Assembly: GCF_006337105.1 (NCBI RefSeq) | Contig: NZ_CP040871.1 | Location: forward strand, 372,001 to 436,000 | DNA from: Thermomonas aquatica | Lineage (GTDB): Bacteria; Pseudomonadota; Gammaproteobacteria; Xanthomonadales; Xanthomonadaceae | Length of the DNA: 64,000 nt | Direction: 5' to 3' | Shown here: piece after piece, positions 34,683 to 46,443 of the stretch | Layout: each line of letters starts with the position of its first letter | Position numbering within the stretch: the stretch's first letter is position 1 | Notes under the pieces: generated by a model | Seen by the model: the letters and a program-made list of their open reading frames with translations, nothing else | What the model was told of the DNA's origin: nothing | The model's database searches: none | Made by a program: the position numbers and the translations under genes

Positions 34683-36767
34683 TTACAGCCAGTAGTGGTT
34701 GGCCAGCGCCAGCAGCGCGACCAGGCCCAGGATCATGGCGAAGGCGTAGTGGTACAGGTAGCCGGACTGCAGCTTGCGGAGCATGCCCGCGGCCAGGCCG
34801 ACCGCGCCGGCGCTGCCGTTGACCGCCACGCCGTCGATCACCTTGCTGTCGAACAGCCGCGACAGCTTGCCCAGGCCGACGCCGCCGGCGGCGAAACCGC
34901 CGATCCACAGGTCGTCCATCCAGTACTTGTTCTCCAGCACCTTGATCGGCCAGGCCAGGGTGCGGGTGATGCCCGCGCGCCATTCCGGCTTGACCATGTA
35001 CAGCAGGGTGGCGAGGAAGAAGCCCATCAACGCGAGGAAGAAGGCCGGCGCGCTGAAGCCGTGCAGGGCGAACTTGACCGGGCCGTGGAATTCCTCGGCC
35101 AGCTTGGCGATCACGTCGTTCTCCTTGAGCACCTCGATCGCGCCGAGGAAGAACGGCAGCTGCTTCTCGTGGCCCAGCATGTCGGTGCCGAACAACATCG
35201 GGCCGACGGTCAGGAAGCCGACCAGGATCGACGGGATCGCCAGCAGCACCAGCGGCAGGGTCACCACCCACGGGCTTTCGTGCGGCTCGTGCGCGCCATG
35301 GCCGTGGCCGTCGTGGTGCGCATCGTGGTGGTCGTCGTGGGCATGCGCGTCGCCGTGGTGCGCGTCGTCATGCGCATGCGCGTGGCGGAAGCGTTCTTCG
35401 CCGAAGAAGGTCAGGTACAGCAGGCGGAAGCTGTAGAAGCTGGTGACGAACGCGCCCAGCAGCACCGCCCAGTGCGCGTACTGCGCGACCCAGTCCAGGT
35501 GCTCGTGCGCATGCTCGCCGACCGCCTCGATGATGGTGTCCTTCGAGTAGAAGCCGCTGAAGAACGGCGTGCCGACCAGCGCCAGGGTGCCGATCCACAT
35601 GGTCAGGTGGGTGATCGGCATGTACTTGCGCAGGCCGCCCATCTTGCGCATGTCCTGCTCGTGGTGCATGCCGATGATCACGCTGCCCGCGCCGAGGAAC
35701 AGCAGCGCCTTGAAGAAGGCATGGGTCATCAGGTGGTAGACCGCCGCCGAGTAGGCGGACACGCCCAGCGCCACGGTCATGTAGCCGAGCTGCGACAGGG
35801 TCGAATACGCGACCACGCGCTTGATGTCGTTCTGCACCATGCCGATCAGGCCGGTCCAGAACGCGGTGGTGGCGCCGATGAACAGGATGAAGTTGAGCGC
35901 CGCCGGCGACATCTCGAACAGCGGCGACATGCGCGCCACCATGAAGATGCCGGCGGTCACCATGGTCGCCGCATGGATCAGCGCGGAGATCGGGGTCGGG
36001 CCCTCCATCGAGTCCGGCAGCCACACGTGCAGCGGCACCTGCGCCGACTTGCCCATCGCGCCGATGAACAGGCAGACGCAGATCAGGGTCGGGATCGACC
36101 ATTCGTGGCCGCCGATGATCGTCACCGTGGCGTCGCGGATGGTCGGCGCGTTGGCGAACGCGGTGGCGTAGTCCAGGGTGCCGATCCAGTACAGCACGCC
36201 GGCGATGCCGAGCAGGAAGCCGAAGTCGCCGACGCGGTTGACCAGGAACGCCTTGAGGTTGGCGAAGATCGCGCTGGGCCGCTTGAACCAGAAGCCGATC
36301 AGCAGGTACGAGACCAGGCCCACCGCCTCCCAGCCGAAGAACAGCTGCAGGAAGTTGTTGCTCATCACCAGCATCAGCATGCTGAAGGTGAACAGCGAGA
36401 TGTAGCTGAAGAAGCGCTGGTAGCCGTCGTCCTCGGCCATGTAGCCGATGGTGTAGACGTGCACCAGCAGCGAGACGAAGGTGACCACCACCATCATCAT
36501 CGCGGTCAGCTTGTCGACCATGAAGCCGACATGCGCCGAGTACTTGCCGACCTCGAAGAAGGTATAGACGTTCTCGTTGAACGGCGCCGCGCCCTGCAGC
36601 AGCTGCCACATCACCCAGCACGACAGCGCGCAGCTGGCGGCCACGCCGAGGATGGTGGCGCTGTGCGCGCCGACGCGGCCGACCTTGCGGCCGAACAGGC
36701 CGGCGATGCAGCTGCCCAGCAAGGGCAACAGCACGATCAGCAGCAGGTGGGTTTTCGAAATCACCAT
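34683..36767 (-). CDS. nuoL: NADH-quinone oxidoreductase subunit L with a histidine-rich loop
   Basis: A 694-residue subunit, the largest antiporter-like unit of complex I, with a long C-terminal amphipathic helix that braces the membrane arm. The proton-path segments GKSAQVPLHVWLPDSMEGPTP, RVVAYSTLSQLGYM and GTPFFSGFYSKD are present. Residues of about 458-495 (35281-35395) form an unusual loop with roughly 15 histidines in 36 residues, alternating with Asp, Ala and Gly, between two C-terminal helices. The rest of the protein is ordinary in length and sequence. Four bases separate it from nuoK. Confidence 0.96.
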   Translation of the reverse strand: MVISKTHLLLIVLLPLLGSCIAGLFGRKVGRVGAHSATILGVAASCALSCWVMWQLLQGAAPFNENVYTFFEVGKYSAHVGFMVDKLTAMMMVVVTFVSLLVHVYTIGYMAEDDGYQRFFSYISLFTFSMLMLVMSNNFLQLFFGWEAVGLVSYLLIGFWFKRPSAIFANLKAFLVNRVGDFGFLLGIAGVLYWIGTLDYATAFANAPTIRDATVTIIGGHEWSIPTLICVCLFIGAMGKSAQVPLHVWLPDSMEGPTPISALIHAATMVTAGIFMVARMSPLFEMSPAALNFILFIGATTAFWTGLIGMVQNDIKRVVAYSTLSQLGYMTVALGVSAYSAAVYHLMTHAFFKALLFLGAGSVIIGMHHEQDMRKMGGLRKYMPITHLTMWIGTLALVGTPFFSGFYSKDTIIEAVGEHAHEHLDWVAQYAHWAVLLGAFVTSFYSFRLLYLTFFGEERFRHAHAHDDAHHGDAHAHDDHHDAHHDGHGHGAHEPHESPWVVTLPLVLLAIPSILVGFLTVGPMLFGTDMLGHEKQLPFFLGAIEVLKENDVIAKLAEEFHGPVKFALHGFSAPAFFLALMGFFLATLLYMVKPEWRAGITRTLAWPIKVLENKYWMDDLWIGGFAAGGVGLGKLSRLFDSKVIDGVAVNGSAGAVGLAAGMLRKLQSGYLYHYAFAMILGLVALLALANHYWL

Positions 36768-36771
36768 GCCA

Positions 36772-37104
36772 TCAGCCCTTCAACGTATCGATGTCCGCCA
36801 CGTCGATGGTGCGGCGGTTGCGGAACAGGGTGACCAGGATCGCCAGGCCGATCGCGGATTCGGCGGCGGCCACGGTCAGGATGAAGAACACGAACACCTG
36901 GCCGGCGGCATCGCCCAGCGAACGCGAGAACGCGACGAAGTTGATGTTCACCGCCAGCAGCATCAGCTCCAGCGACATCAGCAGCATGATCACGTTCTTC
37001 CGGTTGAGGAAGATGCCGGCCACGCTGATGCAGAACAGCACCGCGCCGAGCGCCAGGTAGTGGCCCAGGGTCAGGGCGGCGAAGATATTGGGCATGTCGC
37101 TCAC
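36772..37104 (-). CDS. nuoK: NADH-quinone oxidoreductase subunit K
   Basis: A 110-residue subunit with three helices. The two conserved membrane glutamates sit in [12 protein letters not shown] and [12 protein letters not shown] favour the GTG at 37104, which overlaps the nuoJ stop by four bases (GTGA) and has GGGGAGG seven bases upstream; an ATG at 37095 would shorten it by three residues. Confidence 0.94.
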   Translation of the reverse strand: MSDMPNIFAALTLGHYLALGAVLFCISVAGIFLNRKNVIMLLMSLELMLLAVNINFVAFSRSLGDAAGQVFVFFILTVAAAESAIGLAILVTLFRNRRTIDVADIDTLKG

Positions 37105-37742
37105 GGCGCGGCCTCCCCTTCGGTTGCAAGCGGCTCGGGTTTGACGGCGTCCATCTTGACCATGCGCATGCGGTCGGCGGCCTTGACCCGCGACTGCGCC
37201 GACGGATCCTGGTGCTTGGTGCCGCCGCGACGGCGCAGGGTCAGCATCACCGCCGCGACCACCGCCACGGTCAGGATCACCGCGGCGACTTCGAACGGCA
37301 GCATGAACTGGGTGAACAGCGCATGCGCCAGCCAGGTGGTGTTGGGCACATCGCTGGCGACCGCTGCGTTCTCCGCCAGCGGCATCTGCGCCGCGGCCTT
37401 GACCCCGATCAGGGCCAGGATCTGCGCCAGCATCACCAGCGCCACGATCAATCCGACCGGCAGGTAGCGCACATAGCCCTCGCGCAGCGGCGCCAGGTCG
37501 ACGTCCAGCATCATCACCACGAACAGGAACAGCACCATCACCGCGCCGACGTAGACCAGCACCAGCGCGATGCCGAGGAACTCGGCGCCGCCGACGATCC
37601 AGGTGCAGGCCACCGAGAAGAAGGTCAGCACCAGCCACAGCGCGGCGTGCACCGGGTTGCGCGCGGCGATCGTGGCCAGCGCCGCGATGGCGGCGGTGGC
37701 GGCGAAGCCGAGGAAGGCGAGCGTTGCGAAATCGAAATTCAT
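37101..37742 (-). CDS. nuoJ: NADH-quinone oxidoreductase subunit J
   Basis: A 213-residue membrane subunit with five helices, including the pi-bulge helix region with [19 protein letters not shown]. The hydrophilic C-terminal tail is about 40 residues long ([19 protein letters not shown]...). It starts at the ATG at 37742, 13 bp after nuoI, and overlaps nuoK. Confidence 0.94.
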   Translation of the reverse strand: MNFDFATLAFLGFAATAAIAALATIAARNPVHAALWLVLTFFSVACTWIVGGAEFLGIALVLVYVGAVMVLFLFVVMMLDVDLAPLREGYVRYLPVGLIVALVMLAQILALIGVKAAAQMPLAENAAVASDVPNTTWLAHALFTQFMLPFEVAAVILTVAVVAAVMLTLRRRGGTKHQDPSAQSRVKAADRMRMVKMDAVKPEPLATEGEAAP

Positions 37743-37755
37743 GCGGTCCTCGGCC

Positions 37756-38244
37756 TCAGCGGAACGGCGCGTCTGCGGCGCGGCGCTCGGCGATTTCCGC
37801 CTCGAGCCTGTCGCCGATGGCCAGCAGCTGCGGCTTGGTCATGATGTTCTGGCCGCGCTTGTCGAAGTGGTATTCGTGGATATGCGTCTCGACGATCGAG
37901 TCCACCGGGCAGGATTCCTCGCAGAACCCGCAGAAGATGCACTTGAACAGGTCGATGTCGTAGCGCGTGGTGCGGCGGGTGCCGTCGCCGCGCTGCTCCG
38001 AGTCGATGGTGATCGCCAGCGCGGGGCACACCGCCTCGCACAGCTTGCAGGCGATGCAGCGCTCCTCGCCGTTCGGGTAGCGGCGCAGCGCGTGCAGGCC
38101 GCGGAAGCGCGGCGACTGCGGGGTCTTCTCCATCGGGTACATCAGCGTGTACTTCGGACGGAACAGGTACTTCAGGGTCAGCCACAGGCCGCCGGCGAGT
38201 TCCAGCAGCAGCAGGCTCTTGAAGTAGGAAACGATGCGACTCAT
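37756..38244 (-). CDS. nuoI: NADH-quinone oxidoreductase subunit I
   Basis: A 162-residue subunit with two ferredoxin-type [4Fe-4S] motifs, [12 protein letters not shown] and [15 protein letters not shown], which carry electrons (clusters N6a and N6b) between NuoG and NuoB. An N-terminal amphipathic segment anchors it to the membrane arm. It begins four bases after the nuoH stop. Confidence 0.96.
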   Translation of the reverse strand: MSRIVSYFKSLLLLELAGGLWLTLKYLFRPKYTLMYPMEKTPQSPRFRGLHALRRYPNGEERCIACKLCEAVCPALAITIDSEQRGDGTRRTTRYDIDLFKCIFCGFCEESCPVDSIVETHIHEYHFDKRGQNIMTKPQLLAIGDRLEAEIAERRAADAPFR

Positions 38245-38248
38245 GCGC

Positions 38249-39322
38249 TTACTGCCCCGCCTGGATGACGCCGAAGTACACCAGCAGCGCGGTCACGAAG
38301 ATCCACGCGATGGTGATCGGGATGAAGACCTTCCAGCCCAGCCGCATGATCTGGTCGTAGCGGTAGCGCGGGAAGCTGGCACGGAACCAGATGAAGCAGC
38401 TGGCGAAGAAGAACACCTTCGCGAGCAGCCACCACCAGCCGTCGACGGACAGCAGCGGGATGTCCCAGCCGTGGAACGGGCTCAGCCAGCCGCCGAGGAA
38501 GAAGATCGAGGTCAGGAAGCTGACCAGGATCATGTTGGCGTACTCGGCCAGGAAGAACAGCGCGAACTGCGAGCCGGAATATTCGACCATGTGGCCGGCG
38601 ACGATTTCCGATTCGCCTTCCACCACGTCGAACGGCGCGCGGTTGGTCTCGGCCACGCCGGAGATGAAATACACCACGAACAGCGGCAGCAGCGGCACCC
38701 AGAACCATTCCAGGAACCCGGCGTTGCCGGCCTGCGCCATCACGATGTCGGTCAGGTTCAGGCTGCCGGCGGCGATCAGCACGCCGACCAGGGCGAAGCC
38801 CATCGCGATCTCGTAGCTCACCACCTGCGCGGCGGCGCGCATCGCGCCGAGGAAGGCGTACTTCGAGTTCGACGCCCAGCCGGCGAGGATCACGCCGTAC
38901 ACGCCCAGCGAAGTCATCGCCAGCAGGTACAGCAGGCCGGCATTGGCGTTCGACAGCACCACCTGCGCATCGAACGGCACCACCGCCCAGGCGGCGAATG
39001 CCGGCACCAGCGCGATCAGCGGCGCCAGCCGGAACAGGAACGGATGCGCCACGGTCGGCTGCACCACTTCCTTGAACAGCAGCTTGAACACGTCGGCGAA
39101 GGCCTGGAGGATGCCCTTGCCGACGTACATCGGCCCGTGGCGGACGTGCATCCAGCCGATCAGCTTGCGTTCCCACACCACGTAGAACGCCACGCTCACG
39201 ATCACCGGCACCGCGATGGCGAGGATCTTCAGCACGATCCACGCCAGCATGCCGAGGGTGCCGAACGACAGCAGGCCATCGCGCAGCGGATCGATCACGT
39301 TGGTCATCAATGGATTGATCAT
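38249..39322 (-). CDS. nuoH: NADH-quinone oxidoreductase subunit H
   Basis: A 357-residue membrane subunit with eight helices at the quinone site. Hallmarks are [16 protein letters not shown], the acidic loop [21 protein letters not shown] and [19 protein letters not shown]. The ATG at 39322 overlaps the nuoG stop by four bases (ATGA). Forms the quinone entry with NuoB and NuoD. Confidence 0.96.
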   Translation of the reverse strand: MINPLMTNVIDPLRDGLLSFGTLGMLAWIVLKILAIAVPVIVSVAFYVVWERKLIGWMHVRHGPMYVGKGILQAFADVFKLLFKEVVQPTVAHPFLFRLAPLIALVPAFAAWAVVPFDAQVVLSNANAGLLYLLAMTSLGVYGVILAGWASNSKYAFLGAMRAAAQVVSYEIAMGFALVGVLIAAGSLNLTDIVMAQAGNAGFLEWFWVPLLPLFVVYFISGVAETNRAPFDVVEGESEIVAGHMVEYSGSQFALFFLAEYANMILVSFLTSIFFLGGWLSPFHGWDIPLLSVDGWWWLLAKVFFFASCFIWFRASFPRYRYDQIMRLGWKVFIPITIAWIFVTALLVYFGVIQAGQ

Positions 39323-41547
39323 GCGCGGACGACCTCCACCTTGGCCGAGGCGGCAAGCGGCGCGGTCGCGCCGTAACCGGATTCGATCCACACGCAGCCC
39401 GGCGCCACGCGATCGTCGACGACCACCTGCAGGGTGCCGGTACCGACACCGTTGCCGAGCTTGGCCATCGCGCCTTCGGCCAGGCCGGCGGCGGTGGCGT
39501 CGATGGCGTTCAGCACCACCCGCGCACCGGTGGTGAGCGGATGCACCTGCAGCGCCTGCGCTCGGCGAACCACCGCATCGCCGCGGTAGATCGCCTGCGA
39601 CACGGCCACTTCAAGGCCGTTGCCGCCCTGCACCGCCGGCTTGCCCGGCGCAGCCAGGATCGCCTTGGGCGAGATCCCGGCGCGGAGGCCGGCGAGATCG
39701 GTGAACTCGAAGCCCGGCAGCGACAGTTCGGTCGCCAGCGCGCGCAGCACGCGCCAGCCCGGACGCGCCTGGCCCGGCAGCTTGCCGGCCACCGCGGTGG
39801 ACTGCGCCCTGCCTTCCAGGTTGGTCAGCGTCGCCTCGATTTCCGGCAGCGCGCCGATCGGCAGGATCACGTCGGCCACCCGGCGGGTGCTCTCGCAGGC
39901 GAACTGGCTGAACGCCACCACCTGCGCGTTGCCCAGCGCCTTCAGCGCGGCATGCTGGTCGGCGAAATCCAGGCCCGGCTCGATGCCGTAGATCATGTAC
40001 GCCGAACGCTGCTCGCGCAGCATCGATTGCGCATCGCGCGAGGTCGGCAACACCCCATGCTTCGACAGGCCCAGCGCGTTCGCGCCCTGCGGGATGCGGC
40101 ACAGCTTCGCGTTCTTCGCCGCGGCGAAGTCGGCGACGGCCTGGCGGATGGCCGCGGCATGCGCCGAGTTCTCGGCGACGGCACCGACGATCACCGCTAC
40201 ATTAGCGGCATCGCCCAGGTCGACCTGCGCCAGCGCCGATACCAGCTGCGACGGCGGCACGATCCGCTTCGACGCGGTCACGAACGCGAAGTCGAAATCG
40301 ACCGGGTTGACCACGTGGATCTTGGCGCCGCGGCGCGCGGCCTTGCGCAGGCGCTGGTGCAGCAGCGGCACTTCGTAACGGATGTTGGAGCCGACGACGA
40401 CGATGGCCTGCGCCTGTTCCAGCTCGGCGACCGGCATCGCGAAGGCTGCGGCCTGCGCGCCGTCGGACAGGTCGAGCTGGCCGATGCGGTGGTCGAGGTT
40501 GCCGGTGCCCAGCGCGTCGGCGAGGCGCGCCAGCAGCGCGCCCTCCTCGTTCGAGGTCGACGGATGCACCAGGATGCCGAGGTCGTCGGCGGCGTTGTCG
40601 CGCAGGATGTGCGCGGCCTTGGCCAGCGCTTCGTCCCACGAGGCTTCGCGGAAACCGTCGCCGTCGCGGACCAGCGGCACGTGGGCGCGATCCTCGGCGT
40701 ACAGGCCTTCATGCGCGTAGCGGTCGCGATCCGAGATCCAGCACTCGTTCACCGGTTCGTTATCGCGCGGCACGCTGCGCAGGATCTCGCCGCGGCGCAC
40801 GTGGTGGAACAGGTTGCTGCCCAGCGCGTCGTGGTAGCCCAGCGACGGCTTGGCGGTCAGTTCCCACGGACGCGCCTTGAAGCGGAACACCTTGTTGGTG
40901 AGCGCGCCGACCGGGCAGACGTCGATCACGTTGCCGGACAGCTCGGTGGTCAGCGGCTTGCCGTCGAAGGTGCCGATCTGCAGGTTCTCGCCGCGCTGCA
41001 TGCCGCCGAGCTCGTAGGTGCCGGCGATGTCCGCGGTGAAGCGCACGCAGCGCGTGCACTGGATGCAGCGGGTCATGTCGCTGGCGACCAGCGGGCCCAT
41101 GTCCTCGTCGGCGACGACGCGCTTGCGCTCGACGAAGCGGCTGACCGAACGGCCGTAGCCCAGCGACAGGTCCTGCAGTTCGCACTCGCCGCCCTGATCG
41201 CAGATCGGGCAGTCCAGCGGGTGGTTGATCAGCAGGAATTCCATCACGTTGCGCTGCGACTTCAAGGCCTTGTCGCTGCGGGTGGCGATCTTCATGCCGT
41301 CCATCACCGGGGTGGCGCAGGCCGGCGCCGGCTTCGGCATCTTCTCGACCTCGACCAGGCACATGCGGCAATTGGCCGCGATCGGCAGCTTGTCGTGGTA
41401 GCAGAAACGCGGGATCGGGATGCCGGCCTTGTCGGCGGCCTGGATGATCATCGAGCCCTTCGGCGCGGCCAGTTCGTTGCCGTCGATGAAGACGGTGACG
41501 TGGTCGGGCGGCAGGTTCGGATTGACCGGGGACGGAGGCGTGCTCAT
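39319..41547 (-). CDS. nuoG: NADH-quinone oxidoreductase subunit G
   Basis: A 742-residue iron-sulfur subunit of the peripheral arm. The [2Fe-2S] ferredoxin domain ([19 protein letters not shown]) is followed by the H-C-C-C site [18 protein letters not shown] and the ligands [11 protein letters not shown] and [13 protein letters not shown] molybdopterin-oxidoreductase-like domain without cofactor function completes it. The ATG at 41547 overlaps the nuoF stop (ATGA). Confidence 0.96.
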   Translation of the reverse strand: MSTPPSPVNPNLPPDHVTVFIDGNELAAPKGSMIIQAADKAGIPIPRFCYHDKLPIAANCRMCLVEVEKMPKPAPACATPVMDGMKIATRSDKALKSQRNVMEFLLINHPLDCPICDQGGECELQDLSLGYGRSVSRFVERKRVVADEDMGPLVASDMTRCIQCTRCVRFTADIAGTYELGGMQRGENLQIGTFDGKPLTTELSGNVIDVCPVGALTNKVFRFKARPWELTAKPSLGYHDALGSNLFHHVRRGEILRSVPRDNEPVNECWISDRDRYAHEGLYAEDRAHVPLVRDGDGFREASWDEALAKAAHILRDNAADDLGILVHPSTSNEEGALLARLADALGTGNLDHRIGQLDLSDGAQAAAFAMPVAELEQAQAIVVVGSNIRYEVPLLHQRLRKAARRGAKIHVVNPVDFDFAFVTASKRIVPPSQLVSALAQVDLGDAANVAVIVGAVAENSAHAAAIRQAVADFAAAKNAKLCRIPQGANALGLSKHGVLPTSRDAQSMLREQRSAYMIYGIEPGLDFADQHAALKALGNAQVVAFSQFACESTRRVADVILPIGALPEIEATLTNLEGRAQSTAVAGKLPGQARPGWRVLRALATELSLPGFEFTDLAGLRAGISPKAILAAPGKPAVQGGNGLEVAVSQAIYRGDAVVRRAQALQVHPLTTGARVVLNAIDATAAGLAEGAMAKLGNGVGTGTLQVVVDDRVAPGCVWIESGYGATAPLAASAKVEVVRA

Positions 41548-42911
41548 GCCGCGACCTCCACCTTCTGCACCAGGGTGCCGGCGCGCTGGTCGTCGACGTA
41601 GAAGCGCTTGTTCACGATGGCGTATTCGAATTCGTGCCAGAAATGACGCAGGAAGCCCTGCACCGGCCATGCCGCGGCTTCGCCGAACGCGCAGATGGTG
41701 TGGCCTTCGATCTGCCCGGCGGCGGCGCGCAGCATCTGCAGGTCGTCGAGGGTGGCCTCGAACTTGCAGATGCGATCGAGCATGCGGTGCATCCAGCCGG
41801 TGCCTTCGCGGCACGGCGTGCACTGGCCGCAGGATTCGGCGTAATAGAAGCGCGAGATGCGGCGGCAGGCGCGCACCATGCAGGTGGTTTCGTCCATCAC
41901 GATGACCGCGCCGGAGCCCAGGCCGGAACCGGCCTTCTGGATGCTGTCGTAGTCCATCGTGCAGGCCAGCATCGTGTCCGCCGGCAGCACCGGCATCGAC
42001 GAACCGCCGGGAATCACGCCCTTCAGCTTGTGGCCGTTGCGCACGCCGCCGGCCATCGCCAGCAGGTCGGCGAACGAGGTGCCCAGGCGGATCTCGTAGT
42101 TGCCCGGCTTGTTGACGTGGCCGGACACCGAGAAGATCTTCGGGCCGCCGTTGTTCGGCTTGCCGAGATTCGCGAACCATTCCGCGCCATTGCGCACGAT
42201 CGCCGGCACCGAGGCATAGGTCTCGGTGTTGTTGATCGTGGTCGGCTTGCCGTACAGGCCGAAGTTGGCCGGGAACGGCGGCTTGTAGCGCGGCTGGCCC
42301 TTCTTGCCTTCCAGCGATTCCATCAGCGCGGTTTCCTCGCCGCAGATGTAGGCGCCGGCGCCGAGCGCGTTGTACAGGTCGATGTCGACCCCGCTGCCCA
42401 GCACGTTCTTGCCCAGCCAGCCGTTCGCGTAGGCCTCGCGGGTGGCTTCTTCCAGGTGTTCGAACGGCTCGTGGTGGAACTCGCCGCGCAGGTAGTTGTA
42501 CGCAACCGTCGAACCGGTGGCGTAGCAGGCGATCGCCATGCCCTCGATCACCGCATGCGGGTTGTAGCGCAGGATGTCGCGGTCCTTCGCCGTGCCCGGC
42601 TCGGATTCGTCCGAGTTGCACAGGATGTACTTCTGCCCCGGACCCTTCGGCATGAAACTCCACTTCAGGCCGGTCGGGAAGCCCGCGCCGCCACGGCCGC
42701 GCAGGCCGGAGGCCTTGACCATCTCGACCACCGCCGCCGGCTCGATCTTCTCCTCGAGGATCTTGCGCAGCGCGCTGTAGCCGCCGGTCTTCAGGTAGTT
42801 CTCGTACGACCACGGCTTGTCGAAATGCAGCGTGGTGTAGACCACGCTGTGCTCCGACGGCGCCGGGCCGACCGGGCCGTAGCCCTCGGAATAGTGGCTG
42901 TGTCCGCCCAT
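41544..42911 (-). CDS. nuoF: NADH-quinone oxidoreductase subunit F
   Basis: A 455-residue subunit that binds NADH and FMN and holds cluster N3. The nucleotide site [16 protein letters not shown], the FMN-site segment [17 protein letters not shown] and the cluster motif [15 protein letters not shown] are intact. The start is the ATG at 42911, which shares one base with the nuoE TAA (TAATG). The N-terminal tail [12 protein letters not shown] is variable in the family. Confidence 0.96.
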   Translation of the reverse strand: MGGHSHYSEGYGPVGPAPSEHSVVYTTLHFDKPWSYENYLKTGGYSALRKILEEKIEPAAVVEMVKASGLRGRGGAGFPTGLKWSFMPKGPGQKYILCNSDESEPGTAKDRDILRYNPHAVIEGMAIACYATGSTVAYNYLRGEFHHEPFEHLEEATREAYANGWLGKNVLGSGVDIDLYNALGAGAYICGEETALMESLEGKKGQPRYKPPFPANFGLYGKPTTINNTETYASVPAIVRNGAEWFANLGKPNNGGPKIFSVSGHVNKPGNYEIRLGTSFADLLAMAGGVRNGHKLKGVIPGGSSMPVLPADTMLACTMDYDSIQKAGSGLGSGAVIVMDETTCMVRACRRISRFYYAESCGQCTPCREGTGWMHRMLDRICKFEATLDDLQMLRAAAGQIEGHTICAFGEAAAWPVQGFLRHFWHEFEYAIVNKRFYVDDQRAGTLVQKVEVAA

Positions 42912-43438
42912 TACTTCAGCCCGTCCAGCAGCTCGTCCACCTTCGCGGCGTCGAGCTTCTCGTGGTAATGCCCGTTGATCACCACCACCGGCGCGCCGCA
43001 GCACGCGGCCACGCATTCTTCCTCGCGCTTGAGGTAGATGCGGCCATCGGCGGTGGAACCGCCCAGCTTGCAGCCCAGCTTCTTCTCGGCGTGCGCCACC
43101 AGGTCCTCGGCGCCGTTCAACCAGCAGCTGATGTTGGTGCAGAAGGCGACGTTGTTGCGGCCGACCTTCTCGGTCTCGAACATCGAGTAGAACGTCGCCA
43201 CTTCGTAGGCCCACACCGGCGGCAGGTCCAGGTACTTGGCCACCGCGGCGATCAGCTCGTCGCTCAGCCAGCCCCCGTTCTGCTCCTGCGCGGCGTGCAG
43301 GCCCTGCAGCACGGCGGAACGCTTGCGGTCGGCCGGGAACTTGGCCAGCCAGTGGTCGATATGCGCACGCGTCTCACCCGACAGCACCACCATCGGGTCG
43401 ACGTTGCGGCAGGCCTCGAAATTGCCCGTCGCCTTCAT
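42911..43438 (-). CDS. nuoE: NADH-quinone oxidoreductase subunit E
   Basis: A 175-residue thioredoxin-fold subunit with cluster N1a. The ligands lie in [12 protein letters not shown] and in [11 protein letters not shown]. The helical N-terminal part ([24 protein letters not shown]) is typical. The ATG overlaps the nuoD stop by four bases. Confidence 0.95.
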   Translation of the reverse strand: MKATGNFEACRNVDPMVVLSGETRAHIDHWLAKFPADRKRSAVLQGLHAAQEQNGGWLSDELIAAVAKYLDLPPVWAYEVATFYSMFETEKVGRNNVAFCTNISCWLNGAEDLVAHAEKKLGCKLGGSTADGRIYLKREEECVAACCGAPVVVINGHYHEKLDAAKVDELLDGLK

Positions 43439-44739
43439 CGATCAACCTCACCAAACACGATGTCATAGGTGCCGATCATGGCCACCACGTCGGCCAGCAT
43501 GTGGCCCTTCACGATCTCGTCCATCGACGACAAGTGCGCGAAACCGGGCGCACGCAGGTGGCAGCGGAACGGCTTGTTGGCGCCGTCGCTGACCAGGTAG
43601 CAGCCGAATTCGCCCTTCGGCGCTTCCACCGCGGCATAGGTCTCGCCGGCGGGGACGCTGTAGCCTTCGGAGAACAGCTTGAAGTGATGGATGAGGGCTT
43701 CCATGTCGTCCTTCATCGCTTCACGCGACGGCGGCGACACCTTGTAGTTGTCCAGCATCACCGGCCCCGGGTTGGCCTTCAGCCAACGCACGCACTGCTC
43801 GATGATGCGGGTGGACTGGCGCATCTCGGCGATGCGCACCAGGTAGCGGTCGTAGCAGTCGCCCTCGACGCCGACCGGGATGTCGAAGTCGACTTCGGCG
43901 TACTTCGCGTAGGGCTGCTTCTTGCGCAGGTCCCAGGCCACGCCGGAGCCGCGCAGCATCGGGCCGGTCATGCCCCAGGCCATCGCCTGTTCCGGCGGGA
44001 TCACGCCGATGCCGACCGTGCGCTGCTTCCAGATGCGGTTGTCGGTGAGCAGGGTTTCGTACTCGTCGACGCGCTTCGGGAAGTCCGCGCAGAAGTGCTC
44101 GAGGTAATCCAGCAGCGAGCCTTCGCGCCAGGAGTTGAAGCGCTTGAGCTTCTGTCCCTTGCGCCACGGCGATTCCTTGTACTGCGGCATCTTCGCCGGC
44201 AGGTCGCGGTAGACGCCGCCCGGGCGGTAGTAGGTCGCGTGCATGCGCGCGCCGCTGACGGCTTCATAGCAGTCCATCAGCTCTTCGCGTTCGCGGAAGG
44301 CGTACAGGAACACCGCCATCGCGCCGAGGTCGAGCGCATTCGAACCCACCCACATCAGGTGGTTCAGGATGCGGGTGATCTCGTCGAACATGGTGCGGAT
44401 CCACTGCGCGCGTTCCGGCGCCTCGATCCCCATCAGTCGTTCGATCGCGAGCACGTAGGCATGCTCGTTGCACATCATCGACACGTAGTCCAGGCGATCC
44501 ATGTAGCCGATCGACTGGTTGAACGGCTTGGACTCGGCCAGCTTCTCGGTGCCGCGATGCAGCAGGCCGATATGCGGGTCGGCGCGGCGGATCACTTCGC
44601 CGTCCATTTCCAGGATCAGGCGCAGCACGCCGTGCGCGGCCGGATGCTGCGGGCCGAAGTTCAGCGTGTAGTTGCGGATTTCCTGCTGGGTTTCGCCGGC
44701 ATTGCTGGCGAAGAGATTGCTGGTCGGCACGGCGCTCAT
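43435..44739 (-). CDS. nuoD: NADH-quinone oxidoreductase subunit D
   Basis: A 434-residue subunit forming the quinone pocket with NuoB and NuoH. The hydrogenase-derived segments [42 protein letters not shown] and the C-terminal DIVFGEVDR are all present. It is a separate gene from nuoC, as in Xanthomonads and unlike the E. coli fusion. It overlaps nuoC and nuoE by four bases each. Confidence 0.97.
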   Translation of the reverse strand: MSAVPTSNLFASNAGETQQEIRNYTLNFGPQHPAAHGVLRLILEMDGEVIRRADPHIGLLHRGTEKLAESKPFNQSIGYMDRLDYVSMMCNEHAYVLAIERLMGIEAPERAQWIRTMFDEITRILNHLMWVGSNALDLGAMAVFLYAFREREELMDCYEAVSGARMHATYYRPGGVYRDLPAKMPQYKESPWRKGQKLKRFNSWREGSLLDYLEHFCADFPKRVDEYETLLTDNRIWKQRTVGIGVIPPEQAMAWGMTGPMLRGSGVAWDLRKKQPYAKYAEVDFDIPVGVEGDCYDRYLVRIAEMRQSTRIIEQCVRWLKANPGPVMLDNYKVSPPSREAMKDDMEALIHHFKLFSEGYSVPAGETYAAVEAPKGEFGCYLVSDGANKPFRCHLRAPGFAHLSSMDEIVKGHMLADVVAMIGTYDIVFGEVDR

Positions 44740-45512
44740 CGACGGCCCTCCCGCTCCAGGATCTTGCTGCCGCGCTCGCCGCTGGCGGTAGCGAAGCGGG
44801 CGTCGTCGCGGACCACGCGCGGCACGCCGACGCGCGGCTCGACCGAGGTCACCGGCTCGTACACCACGCGCTTCTTCTCGGCGTCGTAGCGCACTTCGAC
44901 ATTGCCGATCAGCGGGAAGTCCTTGCGGAACGGATGGCCGACGAAGCCGTAGTCGGTCAGGATCCGGCGCAGGTCCGGATGGCCTTCGAAGATGATGCCG
45001 AACAGGTCGAAGGCTTCGCGTTCGAACCAGTTCGCGCCCGGCCAGACGTGCACCAGCGACGGCACCACCGGCAGGCTGTTGTCGGCGGCGAAGCAGCGCA
45101 CGCGCAGGCGCAGGTTGCGCTTGACCGACAGCAGGTGGAGGACCGCGGCAAAACGCTTGCCCTGGATGTCGGCGTCCGGCGCATCGGTGCCGGGCTGGGC
45201 GACCTCGTGGCTGGGCTGCTCGCCCCACTTGAAGCGGCCCGGGCCCTTGCCTTCCACGCCGCGGCTGAAGCCGGTGTTGGACACGTCTTCGGTGTCCCAC
45301 TCGTCCTTGCCGTAACCCATGTAGTCGACGCCGCACAGGTCGATGAAGGTGTCGAAGCCGAAGTCGTCGCGCAACGCCGTGCAGGCGGCCAGCCAGTCGC
45401 TCGCCGCGACTTCCAGCGTCACTTCGCCGCGCGGCTGCGCGACCTGCACCGCGGCCTCGCCGAAGCGCGCCGCCAGTTCGTTCGCGAAATTCCCCATGGG
45501 AGCCGTACTCAT
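44736..45512 (-). CDS. nuoC: NADH-quinone oxidoreductase subunit C
   Basis: A 258-residue subunit of the peripheral arm. The conserved block [26 protein letters not shown] is present near residues 157-182, followed by [14 protein letters not shown]. An insertion of about 45 residues rich in Gly, Asp and Trp follows DLCGVDYM (around residues 60-115). The ATG at 45512 overlaps nuoB (ATGA); an in-frame ATG at 45497 is possible. Confidence 0.94.
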   Translation of the reverse strand: MSTAPMGNFANELAARFGEAAVQVAQPRGEVTLEVAASDWLAACTALRDDFGFDTFIDLCGVDYMGYGKDEWDTEDVSNTGFSRGVEGKGPGRFKWGEQPSHEVAQPGTDAPDADIQGKRFAAVLHLLSVKRNLRLRVRCFAADNSLPVVPSLVHVWPGANWFEREAFDLFGIIFEGHPDLRRILTDYGFVGHPFRKDFPLIGNVEVRYDAEKKRVVYEPVTSVEPRVGVPRVVRDDARFATASGERGSKILEREGRR

Positions 45513-46096
45513 GCGCGTGCGCCCTCGGCGCGCTCGCCGCCGGCGAACGGGTTCTGCTCCATCCGGCGGATCTTCTTCTGCAACTGCAGGATGCCGTAGA
45601 CCAGCGCTTCGGCGGTCGGCGGGCAGCCCGGGACGTACACGTCGACCGGGACCACGCGGTCGCAGCCGCGGACCACGGAATAGGAATAGTGGTAGTAGCC
45701 GCCGCCGTTGGCGCAGCTGCCCATCGAGATCACCCACTTCGGGTCGGGCATCTGGTCGTAGACCTTGCGCAGCGCCGGGGCCATCTTGTTGCACAGGGTG
45801 CCGGCCACGATCATCACGTCGGACTGGCGCGGCGACGGGCGGAACACCACGCCGTAGCGGTCCAGGTCGAGGCGCGCGGCGCCGGCGTGCATCATCTCGA
45901 CCGCGCAGCAGGCCAGGCCGAAGGTCATCGGCCACATCGAGCCGGTGCGCGCCCAGTTCCACAGCGCGTCCATGCTGGTGGTGACGAAGCCGTTCTGCAG
46001 CAGCGGGTTGTCGCCTTCCGGGCGCAGGATGTCGTCCAGCCGGCCTTCCGGCAGCGGGTTGTGCATCAGCCCGGAAACGGTGTCCATCACTCCCAT
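45509..46096 (-). CDS. nuoB: NADH-quinone oxidoreductase subunit B
   Basis: A 195-residue subunit holding terminal cluster N2. Its four ligands are visible: the tandem cysteines in [10 protein letters not shown], then [10 protein letters not shown] and [12 protein letters not shown] choose the ATG at 46096 ([11 protein letters not shown]) because GGGAG stands seven bases upstream and the MGV start matches Xanthomonad NuoB. The alternative at 46087 would abut the nuoA stop with poor ribosome-site spacing. The chosen start overlaps nuoA by 10 bases. Confidence 0.95.
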   Translation of the reverse strand: MGVMDTVSGLMHNPLPEGRLDDILRPEGDNPLLQNGFVTTSMDALWNWARTGSMWPMTFGLACCAVEMMHAGAARLDLDRYGVVFRPSPRQSDVMIVAGTLCNKMAPALRKVYDQMPDPKWVISMGSCANGGGYYHYSYSVVRGCDRVVPVDVYVPGCPPTAEALVYGILQLQKKIRRMEQNPFAGGERAEGARA

Positions 46097-46443
46097 TCCA
46101 GGGCTCCCTTCTTCCACACGTAGATGAAACCGATCAGCAGCAGGGCCAGGAACACGCCCATCTCGACCAGGCCGAATACCCCCAGCTCGCGGAATACCAG
46201 CGCCCACGGGAAGACGAAGGCGATTTCCAGGTCGAACACGATGAACAGGATCGCGACCAGGTAGTAGCGCACGTCGAACTGGCCGCGCGCGTTCTCGAAC
46301 GCGCCGAAGCCGCATTCGTACGGCGACAGCTTCTCGGCGCTGGGGCGCTTGGGGCCAAGGACGTTGCCGACGATGATCAGGGCGATGCCGATACCGGTGG
46401 CGACGATCAGGAACAGCAGGGTTGGCAAGTATTCGGCCAGCAC
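46087..46443 (-). CDS. nuoA: NADH-quinone oxidoreductase subunit A
   Basis: A 118-residue three-helix membrane subunit and the first gene of the nuo operon. Hallmarks are [43 protein letters not shown], including the conserved cysteine loop and the acidic FDLE. The promoter must lie in the 133 bp between this gene and the ABC-F gene. Confidence 0.96.
   Translation of the reverse strand: MLAEYLPTLLFLIVATGIGIALIIVGNVLGPKRPSAEKLSPYECGFGAFENARGQFDVRYYLVAILFIVFDLEIAFVFPWALVFRELGVFGLVEMGVFLALLLIGFIYVWKKGALEWE

Noticed and set aside
34473..36833. A 786-codon plus-strand frame over nuoL and nuoM
   Set aside because: It is the antisense shadow of membrane-protein genes, with repetitive charged sequence and no start signals.
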